Shown: positions 36,184-44,904 of the stretch, one piece after another
Layout of the letters: every line of letters starts with the position of its first letter
Numbering within the stretch: position 1 is the stretch's first letter
Assembly (NCBI RefSeq): GCF_004405125.1
Contig: NZ_SORX01000014.1
Span: 1-50,055, forward strand
Length of the DNA: 50,055 nt
Reading direction: 5' to 3'
Source of the DNA: Jeotgalibacillus salarius
GTDB lineage: Bacteria > Bacillota > Bacilli > Bacillales > Jeotgalibacillaceae
Position numbers and translations under genes: made by a program
The notes under the pieces: model-generated
The model's input: the letters and a program-made list of their open reading frames with translations, nothing else
The model's database searches: none
Told to the model about the DNA's origin: nothing

Positions 36184-36900
36184 ATGAGACTCGATAAACT
36201 GCTTTCCAATATGGGATATGGCAGCAGAAAAGAAATGAAGAAATGGCTGAAGGCAGGGAATGTCACAGTGGATGGCACCCCTGTAAAAGACGGAAAGCAT
36301 CAGATTGATCCTGAGAAACAGACCGTTGCTGTAGGTGGAGAAGAAGTGCATTACCGCGAGTTTATCTATCTGATGATGAATAAACCTCAAAATGTAATCT
36401 CATCCACTGAGGATGGACTTCATGAAACCGTTATAAATCTGATTGACCCTCAGTACCATATTTTTGACCCGTTTCCGGTAGGGCGGCTCGATAAAGATAC
36501 TGAAGGGTTCCTTCTGCTGACAAATGACGGTGGATTAGCCCATGAGCTTCTATCACCTAAAAAACATGTTGCAAAAACTTATTTTGCAAGGATTGATGGG
36601 AAGGTAACTGAAGACGACATCAAAGCTTTTCAACATGGTGTCACACTGGATGATGGTTACGAAACGAAACCCGGAGAACTTGTCATTTTAAACAGCGGAG
36701 ATATTTCTGAGGTTGAACTGACCATTACTGAAGGGAAATTTCATCAGGTGAAAAGAATGTTCCAGGCAGTCGGTAAAGAAGTCGTGTTTCTTAAAAGACT
36801 ATCCATGGGATCGCTCGAGCTTGATGAAGCACTGGAGCCTGGTGAGTATCGCGAACTGACAGAGAAAGAGCTGAGCAAGCTAAAAGAACGCTCATTATAA
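36184..36900 (+). CDS. rsuA: 16S rRNA pseudouridine synthase RsuA-type
   Basis: A 238-residue pseudouridine synthase (YtzG in B. subtilis). It has an N-terminal S4 domain (MRLDKLLSNMGYGSRKEMKKWLKAGNVTVDG), the catalytic motif PVGRLDKDTEGFLLLTNDG with Asp near residue 105, and a C-terminal GKFHQVKRMF motif. AAGAGGAGTATGTT precedes the ATG. It forms an apparent two-gene unit with ytgP. Confidence 0.93.
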   Translation: MRLDKLLSNMGYGSRKEMKKWLKAGNVTVDGTPVKDGKHQIDPEKQTVAVGGEEVHYREFIYLMMNKPQNVISSTEDGLHETVINLIDPQYHIFDPFPVGRLDKDTEGFLLLTNDGGLAHELLSPKKHVAKTYFARIDGKVTEDDIKAFQHGVTLDDGYETKPGELVILNSGDISEVELTITEGKFHQVKRMFQAVGKEVVFLKRLSMGSLELDEALEPGEYRELTEKELSKLKERSL

Positions 36901-36948
36901 ATATGGATAGACTTTATATAATTTAATTCATGCATTGGCACTATTCAG

Positions 36949-37077
36949 CTGACCCTTGGAGTGGAGGGCGAAGACTCCCGCCCCGGTAAGGGTCAGGTGA
37001 GACCCCACAGCCGCAAAGCGGCGAGGAGGCTCACCGCCCGGGGGCAGGAAAGCGAAGCCCTCCACGGAAAGGGTCAG
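36949..37077 (+). repeat. Intergenic GC-rich hairpin element, copy 5
   Basis: The most complete forward copy. Outer arms CTGACCCTT/AAGGGTCAG, then TGGAGGGC/GCCCTCCA, inner CCCGCCCC/GGGGGCAGG, GGTGAG/CTCACC, and an apical GCCGC-AAA-GCGGC hairpin nest as one long stem. It lies downstream of convergent rsuA and ytzE. Confidence 0.9.
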
Positions 37078-37104
37078 CGGTTTTAGATGCAGGAATACAC
37101 AAAA

Positions 37105-37141
37105 CAAGAGCAGCGTAAATACACGCTGCTCTTTTATATTT
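37105..37141. terminator. Terminator between rsuA and ytzE
   Basis: AAGAGCAGCGT pairs with ACGCTGCTCTT, followed by TTATATTTT on the plus strand and TTGTTTTGTG on the minus strand. Confidence 0.88.
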
Positions 37142-37146
37142 TCAGT

Positions 37147-37365
37147 CTATGAAATTTTTACTTTTTTTTCTGTCGTTGTCCATCTGCCCCGACTGGGACT
37201 TGTCACCAAATCGTTATAGGCTAACACATTCAAATCTCGTTGAATGGTGCGAGGTGTAATGCCGAATTCGTCTACCAAATCGTTAGTTGTCACAGTTCCA
37301 TTTTCTTTAATGAACATATAGACAGATTTGATACGTGTCAGCATTCTGTTCGTAGTTGGTTTCAA
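37147..37365 (-). CDS. ytzE: Small DeoR-type HTH regulator YtzE
   Basis: A 72-residue DeoR-family N-terminal DNA-binding domain without the sugar-binding part. The winged-helix motif is VTTNDLVDEFGITPRTIQRDLNVLAYNDLV. TTG start at 37365, with GGGAG 8 bases upstream, so it is probably a genuine short protein, as in B. subtilis YtzE. It is divergent from pepV, across a 320-base control region with a palindrome. Confidence 0.85.
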   Translation of the reverse strand: MKPTTNRMLTRIKSVYMFIKENGTVTTNDLVDEFGITPRTIQRDLNVLAYNDLVTSPSRGRWTTTEKKVKIS

Positions 37366-37684
37366 AAAACCACTCCCTCATCTTTTTTCCATGGCAATGA
37401 CGACGGGTAACAGTGTATACAATCTCAGAAGTAAAATCGGATGCCTGACGACAGCCCCTTTTCATTCTTTTTCGACAATCGTTATTGTCTGACAATTTCA
37501 TTGTACACCCCGATCAAGAAAATTTCCACCCTTTTATACCCATTTACAAACAATTAATAATTTTTTCTATCAAATGTTCGTTATTAAGATTTTCGATAAA
37601 ATGGCAACTGAACCAAATTTCATGGTGATTCCCTCTGAGAAATGTTCTATAATAGGAACATTATCTAAGAACGGAGTGATTGCC
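37366..37684. other. Intergenic control region between ytzE and pepV
   Basis: About 320 bases without a trusted gene. Possible open frames here lack ribosome sites. It contains the pepV -10-like TATAAT (37649-37654) within the palindrome at 37641-37662. Confidence 0.6.
37641..37662 (+). promoter_or_regulatory. Palindrome over the pepV -10 element
   Basis: AATGTTC (37641-37647) and GAACATT (37656-37662) are perfect inverted arms flanking TATAATAG, which holds a consensus -10. No good -35 is seen 17 bases upstream, so an activator or repressor is plausible. The divergent ytzE product is a candidate. Confidence 0.55.
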
Positions 37685-39106
37685 GTGACAATCAGCTGGA
37701 TTGACGAAGTGAATAAAAGAAAAGATGCGATTATTAACGAGCTTCAGCAGCTTTTAGCCATCCCAAGTGTGCTGAATGAAGCGGATACTGATGAACATGC
37801 CCCTCTTGGAAAAGAGGTCAAAAGGGCATTGGAATACTTACTTCATGCTGGCGAACAGGCCGGATTTAAAAGTAAAAATGTCGGAAATATTGCCGGGCAT
37901 CTGGAAATGGGACAGGGAGAAGAGCTATTGGGTATCCTTTGCCACGTAGATGTAGTACCTGCAGGAAAAGGATGGTCACACCCGCCATTTGAAGGCGTGA
38001 TTCAAAATGGAAAGCTTTACGGACGTGGTGCCATAGATGACAAAGGACCGACAATTGCTGCATACTATGCGATGAAAATCATTCAGGAACTTGATCTGAA
38101 TATGAATAAAAGGGTAAGAATGATTATTGGAACTGACGAAGAAAGTGACTGGCGCTGCGTAGATCGCTATTTTAGTGAAGAGGAAATGCCGTCAATCGGC
38201 TTTGCGCCGGATGCAGACTTTCCGGTTATTCATGCTGAAAAGGGAATCATGGATGCAGATTTTCATCTGACGAAATATGAACCTGATGTACATGCGCCGA
38301 AAATTGAGATGCACTCTTTCCATTCAGGAGAAAGATATAACATGGTTCCGGATTTCGCGAAAGCTGAGCTGACTGTTCACGCTGAACAAACTTACCTGCT
38401 CCAGGAATATGAAGAGTTCCTTAAAGAATATGAATTAACAGGTGACTTTTATGTCAAAAGCGGTTTGCTTACAATGGAACTGCACGGAAAATCATCTCAT
38501 GCAATGGAACCGGACAACGGTGTAAATGCAGGAGTCATGCTTCTGAGGTTTTTAAATCATTTTGAGCTTGATGCGCGTTCAAAAGCCTTCGCATCTTTTG
38601 CCAATAAATATTTATATAACGGGTCCAGAGGTGTAGCACTCGGGATAGCAGGCAAAGACGATGTGAGCGGTGATCTGACGCTCAATACCGGCCTGATCCG
38701 GTTCGATGAAAGTCATGCTTATTTCGGACTGAACATTCGCTATCCGGTTACTTATGATATGGACACAAAAAGAAAATGGCTGGCTGATGAGATGGAGAAT
38801 AAGCATATTCAAATTAAAGTAAAAGATGATTCTAAACCTCATCACGTTGAAGGAGACGATCCATTCGTTCAGACTCTGCTTTCTGTTTATGAAAAGCAAA
38901 CCGGCGAGAAAGGTGAACTCCTCGCGATTGGGGGAGGCACTTACGCCCGGTCACTTGAAAAAGGAGTGGCGTTTGGTGCACTTTTCCCTGGCAGAGAAGA
39001 TGTTGCTCACCAGAAAGATGAATATATTGAGATAGAAGACTTACTCAAAGCCACGGCAATTTACGCAGAAGCAATCTATCAGCTTGCCTGTGTGGAACAA
39101 TCATAG
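37685..39106 (+). CDS. pepV: Dipeptidase PepV
   Basis: A 473-residue M20-family metallodipeptidase (YtjP in B. subtilis). Metal-site motifs are LCHVDVVPAG, GRGAIDDKGP and GTDEESDWRCV, plus a late EKGVAFGALFPGREDVAHQKDE. I moved the start to GTG 37685, with CGGAG 8 bases upstream; the long in-frame upstream part overlaps promoter sequence. Its stop is 14 bases before dat, so they likely form an operon. Confidence 0.92.
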   Translation: MTISWIDEVNKRKDAIINELQQLLAIPSVLNEADTDEHAPLGKEVKRALEYLLHAGEQAGFKSKNVGNIAGHLEMGQGEELLGILCHVDVVPAGKGWSHPPFEGVIQNGKLYGRGAIDDKGPTIAAYYAMKIIQELDLNMNKRVRMIIGTDEESDWRCVDRYFSEEEMPSIGFAPDADFPVIHAEKGIMDADFHLTKYEPDVHAPKIEMHSFHSGERYNMVPDFAKAELTVHAEQTYLLQEYEEFLKEYELTGDFYVKSGLLTMELHGKSSHAMEPDNGVNAGVMLLRFLNHFELDARSKAFASFANKYLYNGSRGVALGIAGKDDVSGDLTLNTGLIRFDESHAYFGLNIRYPVTYDMDTKRKWLADEMENKHIQIKVKDDSKPHHVEGDDPFVQTLLSVYEKQTGEKGELLAIGGGTYARSLEKGVAFGALFPGREDVAHQKDEYIEIEDLLKATAIYAEAIYQLACVEQS

Positions 39107-39120
39107 AGGGGGAGATCAGT

Positions 39121-39990
39121 TTGGGAACAATTCTTGTAAATGATCAGTTTTTGGATCGAGTAAATGGCACTGTGGATATTGAGGACCGCGGTTACCAGTT
39201 TGGTGACGGTGTTTATGAAGTAGTGAGAGTTTACGGTGGGAAAATGTTTACTGCCGAGGAGCATCTGACAAGGTTATTCGAGTCAGCTGAAAAGATTTTT
39301 CTGAAGCTTCCTTTCACACTTGAAGAATTAACGGCAAGACTTGAGAAGCTGATGGATGATAATCAGCTTGATACAGGCATTATTTATCTGCAGGTAACAA
39401 GAGGTGCTTCATCAAGGCAGCATCACTTTCCACAAGAACAAAATGCTGTATTAACAGCTTATACAAAAGAGGTTGCGCGTCCGGTCAAGGATATGAGCGC
39501 TGGCGTTAAAGCTATCACGACGCCTGATGTAAGATGGTTGAGATGTGATATTAAAAGCCTGAACTTACTCGGAAACCTGCTTGCTAAACAGGAAGCGGTC
39601 TCTAAAGGTGGCTTTGAAGCCATTCTTCATAGAGACGAGACAGTGACTGAAGGGTCATCATCCAATATTTTTATCATTTCAAACAACACGATGTACACTC
39701 ATCCGGCCACTAACCTGATTTTAAATGGGATTACACGCAGGGAAATCCTGAAGCACTGTGCAAACATCGGTCTACAAGTTGCTGAACGTCCTTTCACGCT
39801 CGATGAACTGAAGAATGCAGATGAAGCATTTATGGCCAGCACAACGGCTGAAGTCATGCCTTTAACATCGATTAATGATGAGCTGATCGCAAATGGTGCT
39901 CCAGGCAACTGGACACGCAAGCTGCAGGAAGCATTCGAAACAGGCGTAGAAAAAGAGTGCGGTGCACTGACAGAGACAATTACATTATAG
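39121..39990 (+). CDS. dat: D-alanine/D-amino acid aminotransferase
   Basis: A 289-residue PLP enzyme of fold-type IV that makes D-glutamate or D-alanine for the wall. The catalytic Lys is in CDIKSLNLLGN near residue 145, with the PLP-binding TEGSSSNIFI and MASTTAEVMPLT regions. TTG start after GAGGGGGAGATC. It follows pepV by 14 bases, an arrangement I recall from other Bacillales. It should supply D-amino acids from cleaved dipeptide products. Confidence 0.93.
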   Translation: MGTILVNDQFLDRVNGTVDIEDRGYQFGDGVYEVVRVYGGKMFTAEEHLTRLFESAEKIFLKLPFTLEELTARLEKLMDDNQLDTGIIYLQVTRGASSRQHHFPQEQNAVLTAYTKEVARPVKDMSAGVKAITTPDVRWLRCDIKSLNLLGNLLAKQEAVSKGGFEAILHRDETVTEGSSSNIFIISNNTMYTHPATNLILNGITRREILKHCANIGLQVAERPFTLDELKNADEAFMASTTAEVMPLTSINDELIANGAPGNWTRKLQEAFETGVEKECGALTETITL

Positions 39991-40010
39991 AAGTTAAGCT
40001 TAAAGCGATT

Positions 40011-40139
40011 GGCGTTTGATCTTCTTTCCAGGCGGACGCTTTCCGGACGGCGGTTGCTAAGCCTCCTCGCCTTCGGCTGCGGGGTCTCAGCTTCCCACTA
40101 ATCGTCCCGGAGTCACCGCCTTCCACTGCGATCAACGCT
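40011..40139 (-). repeat. Intergenic GC-rich hairpin element, copy 6
   Basis: Reverse orientation; ends GGCGTTTGATC and GATCAACGC are complementary with one bulge. It contains GGACGCTTTCCGG, AAGCCTCCTCG, GGGGTCTCAG and GGAGTCACCGCC. It is downstream of dat. Confidence 0.88.
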
Positions 40140-40186
40140 GTGGATAAAATCAATTTTAGATTTCATTGATTTCTAATTACTTTTTT

Positions 40187-40230
40187 AAAAAAGCCTCCAA
40201 TTTCAAATGTGAAATTGGAGGCTTTTTGTT
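40187..40230. terminator. Terminator between dat and ytkP
   Basis: AAAAAGCCTCCAATTTC pairs with GAAATTGGAGGCTTTTT; it has A/T runs on both sides, so it serves both directions. Confidence 0.93.
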
Positions 40231-40260
40231 TAACTTTATTTCATTTTGCTAAAACCAGAT

Positions 40261-40390
40261 GATGATTGGAGTGGAGGACGGAGACTCCCGCCCCATGAAG
40301 GGACAGGTGAGACCCCACAGGCGAAGCCGAGGATTATCCAAGGCCAGAGGCCACGGGGGCAGGAAAGCGCAGTCCTCCACGGAAATCATC
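40261..40390 (+). repeat. Intergenic GC-rich hairpin element, copy 7
   Basis: Forward orientation. Ends GATGATT/AATCATC and GTGGAGGAC/GTCCTCCAC are complementary; it shares CGGAGACTCCCGCCCC, AGGTGAGACCCCACAG and GGGGGCAGGAAAGCG with copy 5. Together with copy 6 it forms an inverted pair around the terminator. Confidence 0.9.
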
Positions 40391-40410
40391 AGCGTTATTA
40401 AAGATCAAGA

Positions 40411-41343
40411 TTATTCATACCTGAAAACATCACTAGAAAGATATCTTTCGCCTGTATCACACGCAATAAACACGACAAAAGAATCTTCAGGCAGTGTTTT
40501 AGCTACTTCCAGCGCCGCATAGCATGCCGCACCTGAAGATGGTCCAACGAGAATTCCTTCTTCTCTTGCCAGCCGTCTTGTGATGTCATAAGCCTGTTCA
40601 TCATCAATCTGATGGATTTTATCGTATACTTCCTGATTTAAAATATCAGGAATAAAGCCCGGGCTAGTCCCGACAAGTTTATGTTTGCCGGGTTTTCCGC
40701 CAGAAAGTACAGGTGATCCCTTAGGCTCAACTACGTGTACCTGCAGATCTTTGTATTTTTCCTTCAGCACTTCACCGGTGCCGGTAATCGTCCCGCCGGT
40801 ACCTGCTGTTGCAACAAACGCACTAAGCGGTTTTCCAAGCTGATCAGCAGCTTCAATAATTTCAAGAGCTGTTGATTTTCTGTGTGCATCAGGGTTTGCA
40901 AAGTTCTCGAATTGCATAGGAACAAAGCTGCCTTCGATCTCTTTTGCAAGATCATTTGCTTTTTTGATTGCACCAGGCATTTTTTCATCGCCTGGTGTCA
41001 GCACGACCTCAGCACCATATGCTTTAAGAAGGTTAATCCGTTCAGCAGTCATCGTATCCGGCATGACCAGAATGGAGCGGTATCCTCTTGCAGCTGCGTT
41101 CATCGCAATCCCTATTCCGGTGTTTCCGCTTGTTGGTTCAATAATGGTGGAGCCTTCTTTTAAATGACCTGCTTTTTCAGCTTCTATAATCATATTAAAA
41201 GCTGCACGGTCTTTTACGCTTTTACTCGGGTTATAATTTTCAAGTTTTGCATAAACAGCAGCCCCTTTTTCAGGCTGCAGGCGGTTTAATTTTACAAAGG
41301 GAGTGTCCCCGATAAGTTCTGCAATATTGTTTACTACTTTCAT
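40411..41343 (-). CDS. ytkP: Cysteine synthase-like PLP enzyme (YtkP)
   Basis: A 310-residue O-acetylserine sulfhydrylase fold. The PLP Lys is in NPSKSVKDRAA, the phosphate loop is EPTSGNTGIGIA, and the late GTGGTITGTGEVLK and VGPSSGAA match the family. I chose ATG 41343, with AAAGGATGATGG upstream. It corresponds to B. subtilis YtkP, a second CysK-type enzyme whose real substrate is not certain. It is divergent from ytlP. Confidence 0.9.
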   Translation of the reverse strand: MKVVNNIAELIGDTPFVKLNRLQPEKGAAVYAKLENYNPSKSVKDRAAFNMIIEAEKAGHLKEGSTIIEPTSGNTGIGIAMNAAARGYRSILVMPDTMTAERINLLKAYGAEVVLTPGDEKMPGAIKKANDLAKEIEGSFVPMQFENFANPDAHRKSTALEIIEAADQLGKPLSAFVATAGTGGTITGTGEVLKEKYKDLQVHVVEPKGSPVLSGGKPGKHKLVGTSPGFIPDILNQEVYDKIHQIDDEQAYDITRRLAREEGILVGPSSGAACYAALEVAKTLPEDSFVVFIACDTGERYLSSDVFRYE

Positions 41344-41471
41344 GACCATCATCCTTTCAAGACAATTCCGTGTTTACATTCTACCTTTAAGCAGCGAATG
41401 ATTCAATTTAGACTGTCCAGACTTCCAAAAAACGTTATAATGAAGCCAATACCAAATGATGGAGGCCTGTA

Positions 41472-42038
41472 ATGGAGAATCATTATTTTATTGCATGCAC
41501 ATTATCAGAAGAAGCAAAAGATCAATTACATAACATCCGTCGCAAGTATCTGACGCATGACTGCTTTATGAAATACCCTCATCAAAATGATCTGCATGTA
41601 ACACTGTCATTTCTTGGTGCGGTAACAGCTCAACAATTGAAAATAATTTGTGATGAATTGTCAGAAAAACTGATGAATCTTCAACAATTCCCGCTAACAT
41701 TCAAACATATCAGTACGTTTGGAAGTGAAGAATCACCCCGGGTCTGGTGGACCGGTCCAGCAGAGTCAAAAGAGTTAACGGCTTTATATGAAACCGTTCA
41801 ATCAGCGGTAAGTAAAATTCACAAAAACGAAAACAGACCGTTCCGCCCACACGTAACGCTTGCGAAGAAGTGGAAAGGTGAAAAAGGTGAAGTTTTTAAA
41901 GGAAGTATCGAACCTGTTTCTGATTGGATAAAATACGTCACGATCTATGAGATAAACCCTGGTCAGATTCCTTTATATACAAATTTTGCGTCATACAAGC
42001 TTAAAGAAAGCGGTGAAAATCATGGCACAGTTAATTAA
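41472..42038 (+). CDS. thpR: RNA 2',3'-cyclic phosphodiesterase ThpR (YtlP)
   Basis: A 188-residue 2H phosphoesterase with both HxTx signatures: LHVTLSFLG near residue 40 and RPHVTLAKKW near residue 125. It hydrolyses terminal cyclic phosphates on RNA (ligase in reverse in vitro). GGAGGCCTGTA precedes the ATG. It overlaps ytlQ by 17 bases. Confidence 0.9.
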   Translation: MENHYFIACTLSEEAKDQLHNIRRKYLTHDCFMKYPHQNDLHVTLSFLGAVTAQQLKIICDELSEKLMNLQQFPLTFKHISTFGSEESPRVWWTGPAESKELTALYETVQSAVSKIHKNENRPFRPHVTLAKKWKGEKGEVFKGSIEPVSDWIKYVTIYEINPGQIPLYTNFASYKLKESGENHGTVN

Positions 42039-42990
42039 ACTGCAGGATTACGTTTCACGTTATGAGAAAGATATGATCCGCTATCCATCACAATATGTCA
42101 GGTTGAAAAAGCAGCAGTGGACCAAGATCAAACAGCAGTGGGAAGATGGCGGCGTATATCTGAATGAGGATGAGATTCAGCGTTTTAAAGAAGAAGTCGA
42201 AGGTAAAGAGGGAATCTTGAAGCGCTTTAAAAAAATTCTCGTGAAGCACGATGAGGAACCTGAAATAACGGAGGAAACGAATGAAAGTGATGACTTTTCA
42301 TTCGAACCGGCAGTCTACTACAAGCCGGAAACACTGGACGATTTAAAGCACTTATACCTAGATCAACTGCTTCAATTTCAGCTCAAGTGGGCAAGCTCAA
42401 CATTAACGGAAAAATCTTATGTTGATCCGAAATATCATCGTGACGATCATCTGAAATTTTTTCTTCAGCGATTTCCCGATACGTTTTTATTAATGTATGA
42501 ACCTATTTTATTATTAAAAAAAGCACCGGTGGAACTCGAGGTTCTTCTTTTTACGCCAACAGGTCTGTGGTGCATGTCTTTCCTTGATGAAGGAGATGAT
42601 ACAGTATTCGTGGGCTCAGCAGAACGTTTTTGGAAAGTAAAAAAAGGAGAAAGTGAGCACACGCTGTTAAATCCGCTCATTTCTCTTGACCGGACTGCAT
42701 CAATTATTCAGCAGATTTTTGATAAAAACGATGTGGACTTCACGATTCACAAAGCAATTTTATCGAGAAATGGTTATTTTGATTTTCCGGATATCCCGTA
42801 TGGTTACAAGTTAATTGATAAAAGAAACATTGAAAAATGGCATGAACAGCAGCGCACAATGACATCTCCGTTTAAACATATGCAGATGAAAGCAGCACGT
42901 TCAGTGATCGAATATACACAAACAACTTCAGTGAAGAGAATGCAGTGGAGTGAAGCGGATGAAGAGCTGCTTTCAGATTTACAGGAATGA
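42022..42990 (+). CDS. ytlQ: YtlQ-like protein with NERD-like C-terminal region
   Basis: A 322-residue soluble protein of unknown role. The start is ATG 42022, where GCGGTGAAAATC precedes it. The N-terminal half is charged and helical with a Glu-rich linker near residues 75-95. The C-terminal part (LEVLLFTPTGLWCMSF to LNPLISLDRTASIIQQIF) resembles nuclease-related (NERD) domains, but I could not place all catalytic residues. It overlaps ytlP by 17 and ytlR by 4 bases. Confidence 0.8.
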   Translation: MAQLIKLQDYVSRYEKDMIRYPSQYVRLKKQQWTKIKQQWEDGGVYLNEDEIQRFKEEVEGKEGILKRFKKILVKHDEEPEITEETNESDDFSFEPAVYYKPETLDDLKHLYLDQLLQFQLKWASSTLTEKSYVDPKYHRDDHLKFFLQRFPDTFLLMYEPILLLKKAPVELEVLLFTPTGLWCMSFLDEGDDTVFVGSAERFWKVKKGESEHTLLNPLISLDRTASIIQQIFDKNDVDFTIHKAILSRNGYFDFPDIPYGYKLIDKRNIEKWHEQQRTMTSPFKHMQMKAARSVIEYTQTTSVKRMQWSEADEELLSDLQE

Positions 42991-43931
42991 AGAAGATTGC
43001 GGTATGTAATCCGAATGCGGGAAAAGGGTTAAGTAAACGGCTGCTATCAACACTCATCCCGGTTCTACAGAATGACGGCATTGAAATTTGGATGACCCGA
43101 TCGAAACATGATGCGGAACACAGAATTAGAGATTGGTGCAATGAAAATCCCGATCTGGAAGTATGTTTTATCATTTCAGGAGGAGACGGTACAATGCACG
43201 AAGCTGTAAATGGCGCAGCCGGTCATCAACATGCTTCTTTTGCATCAATTCCAACAGGATCAGGAAATGATTTTGCCAGGTATTTTGGCGGTTTTGAGCT
43301 GGATCAAGATCTCTCCGCTGCCATGGAGCGCTCGACTTTATCAAAGCATGATGTAATCAGATATAAACTGAACGGTGGTCAGACGAGAACAGCTGTGAGC
43401 AATATGGGCGCCGGGTTTGATGCGGAAGTCGCTTTTTCAGCTAATCAATCTCCATTGAAAAAGCTGTTGAATAAGCTATCAATCGGAAAAGTCGTGTATG
43501 TGTTATTTTTAGTACGTCAGCTTATGATATTCAAACCTTATTCTTTAGAAGTGACCGTTCACAATAAGACGTTTCTTTTTGATAAAGTCTGGTTTGCGAC
43601 AATTTCCAATCAGCCATACTACGGAGGTGGTATGAAAATTGCACCAAAGGCAGATACAAGAGACGGTGAACTGGACTTAACCATTGTTCATGGATTATCA
43701 CGTATTAAATTTTTATTCGTATTTTTAAGTGTATTCAAAGGCACTCATACTAAATTTAAAGAAGTTTATCACTTACGATCAGAAAAAGTCGATTTAAAGG
43801 CTGGCGCTGATGTCAGAGTGCATGCAGATGGGGAAGACAACGGTCTTTTGAAAGAGAATCAGAGATTAACAGCTACGGCAATCCCATCTGAAATCCTGAT
43901 CTCAGCTAAGTTGGCTCTTGACGAATCATAG
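42987..43931 (+). CDS. ytlR: Diacylglycerol-kinase-family lipid kinase YtlR
   Basis: A 314-residue kinase. The nucleotide motif GGDGTMHEAVNG is near residue 65, followed by PTGSGNDFARYF near residue 90, and a late DGELDLTIVHG block and VHADGED, as in DagK/YegS proteins. It is coupled to ytlQ by ATGA overlap. Its lipid substrate is unknown. Confidence 0.92.
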   Translation: MKKIAVCNPNAGKGLSKRLLSTLIPVLQNDGIEIWMTRSKHDAEHRIRDWCNENPDLEVCFIISGGDGTMHEAVNGAAGHQHASFASIPTGSGNDFARYFGGFELDQDLSAAMERSTLSKHDVIRYKLNGGQTRTAVSNMGAGFDAEVAFSANQSPLKKLLNKLSIGKVVYVLFLVRQLMIFKPYSLEVTVHNKTFLFDKVWFATISNQPYYGGGMKIAPKADTRDGELDLTIVHGLSRIKFLFVFLSVFKGTHTKFKEVYHLRSEKVDLKAGADVRVHADGEDNGLLKENQRLTATAIPSEILISAKLALDES

Positions 43932-44035
43932 GGAAAAACGATAATATTTTAAAAGGATAGCGCTTCGACTAGCTGCTATCTTTTTCTATTCTATGTTGAA
44001 GATCTTAAACCACTCCGCTATAGAAGGTGAATGAA

Positions 44036-44830
44036 TTGGAACATTTATTTGATGATCAGGACTGGGAGATCAAATCTGCAGGAGGCGCTTCAGGTGAAGC
44101 CTTTTTTGCAAGATATCATGAACAGAAGCTTTTTTTGAAGCGCAACTCATCTCCTTTTCTGGCTGTGCTGTCAGCTGAGGGAATTGTGCCGAGACTTAAG
44201 TGGACAAAACAACTCGAAAACGGTGATGTCATTACGGCACAACACTGGCTGAACGGTCGTGAACTTCATGCGTATGAAATGAACGGTCCCCGAATCGCTA
44301 AAATGCTGAAAAAAATTCATAGCTCCAAGCCATTAACTTCTATGCTGCATCGATTGGGTAAAGAACCTTATGACCCTTCTCTCATGTATGAAGAGGTGGC
44401 TGATACGCTTGATACCGAGCTCAAACTTCTGCCTCCTGTCAGAGAAGCATTGTCATTTTTACGTCTGCACCTTGAAGACATTACAGCAGAAAGCTATGTC
44501 GTCTGTCATGGAGACGTGAATCATAATAATTGGCTTTTATCAGATGTGAATGAATTATTTTTAATAGATTGGGATGGCGCGATGCTTGCTGATCCTGCGG
44601 TTGATGTCGGTATGCTTTTATACTGGTATGTACCCGAGGCTGAATGGGCCGCCTGGATGTCTCATTACGGCGAGGAACTGACCGCTGACTTCCGTTTGAG
44701 AATGAAATGGTATGTTGTCAGTCAGGCACTCGTGATGCTGCAGTGGCAAAAAGATAAAGGCCGTCTGCACGATGTGACCAAGTGGATGAATTTTCTGCAG
44801 CGCACCCAAAAGAAAGAAAACCTTAAGTAG
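44036..44830 (+). CDS. ytmP: Aminoglycoside-phosphotransferase-fold kinase YtmP
   Basis: A 264-residue APH/choline-kinase-fold protein. The catalytic Brenner motif CHGDVNHNNWLL is near residue 160, and the metal-binding LIDWDGAMLADPAVDVG follows. TTG at 44036 has AGAAGGTGA in range; the GTG nine bases upstream has none, so TTG is preferred. The substrate is unknown; it is next to trmB, as in B. subtilis. Confidence 0.88.
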   Translation: MEHLFDDQDWEIKSAGGASGEAFFARYHEQKLFLKRNSSPFLAVLSAEGIVPRLKWTKQLENGDVITAQHWLNGRELHAYEMNGPRIAKMLKKIHSSKPLTSMLHRLGKEPYDPSLMYEEVADTLDTELKLLPPVREALSFLRLHLEDITAESYVVCHGDVNHNNWLLSDVNELFLIDWDGAMLADPAVDVGMLLYWYVPEAEWAAWMSHYGEELTADFRLRMKWYVVSQALVMLQWQKDKGRLHDVTKWMNFLQRTQKKENLK

Positions 44831-44878
44831 CCTGATTCTTTTCTGGCAACATCAGAAGAGTACAGGCTACTTTTAATT
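44825..44878 (+). terminator. Terminator of ytmP
   Basis: GTAGCCTG pairs with CAGGCTAC and an inner CTTTTCTG/CAGAAGAG stem, followed by TTTTAATTT. Confidence 0.8.
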
Positions 44879-44904
44879 TGAACATAGCTTTGATCTTTAC
44901 AGTA

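Noticed and set aside
37641-37662. LexA/DinR or CodY site
   Set aside because: LexA boxes read GAAC-N4-GTTC, opposite polarity and spacing; CodY boxes are AATTTTC-like. Neither fits.
40259-40522. 87-codon plus-strand frame over repeat copy 7
   Set aside because: It translates the repeat and then the antisense of ytkP; no protein-like conservation expected.
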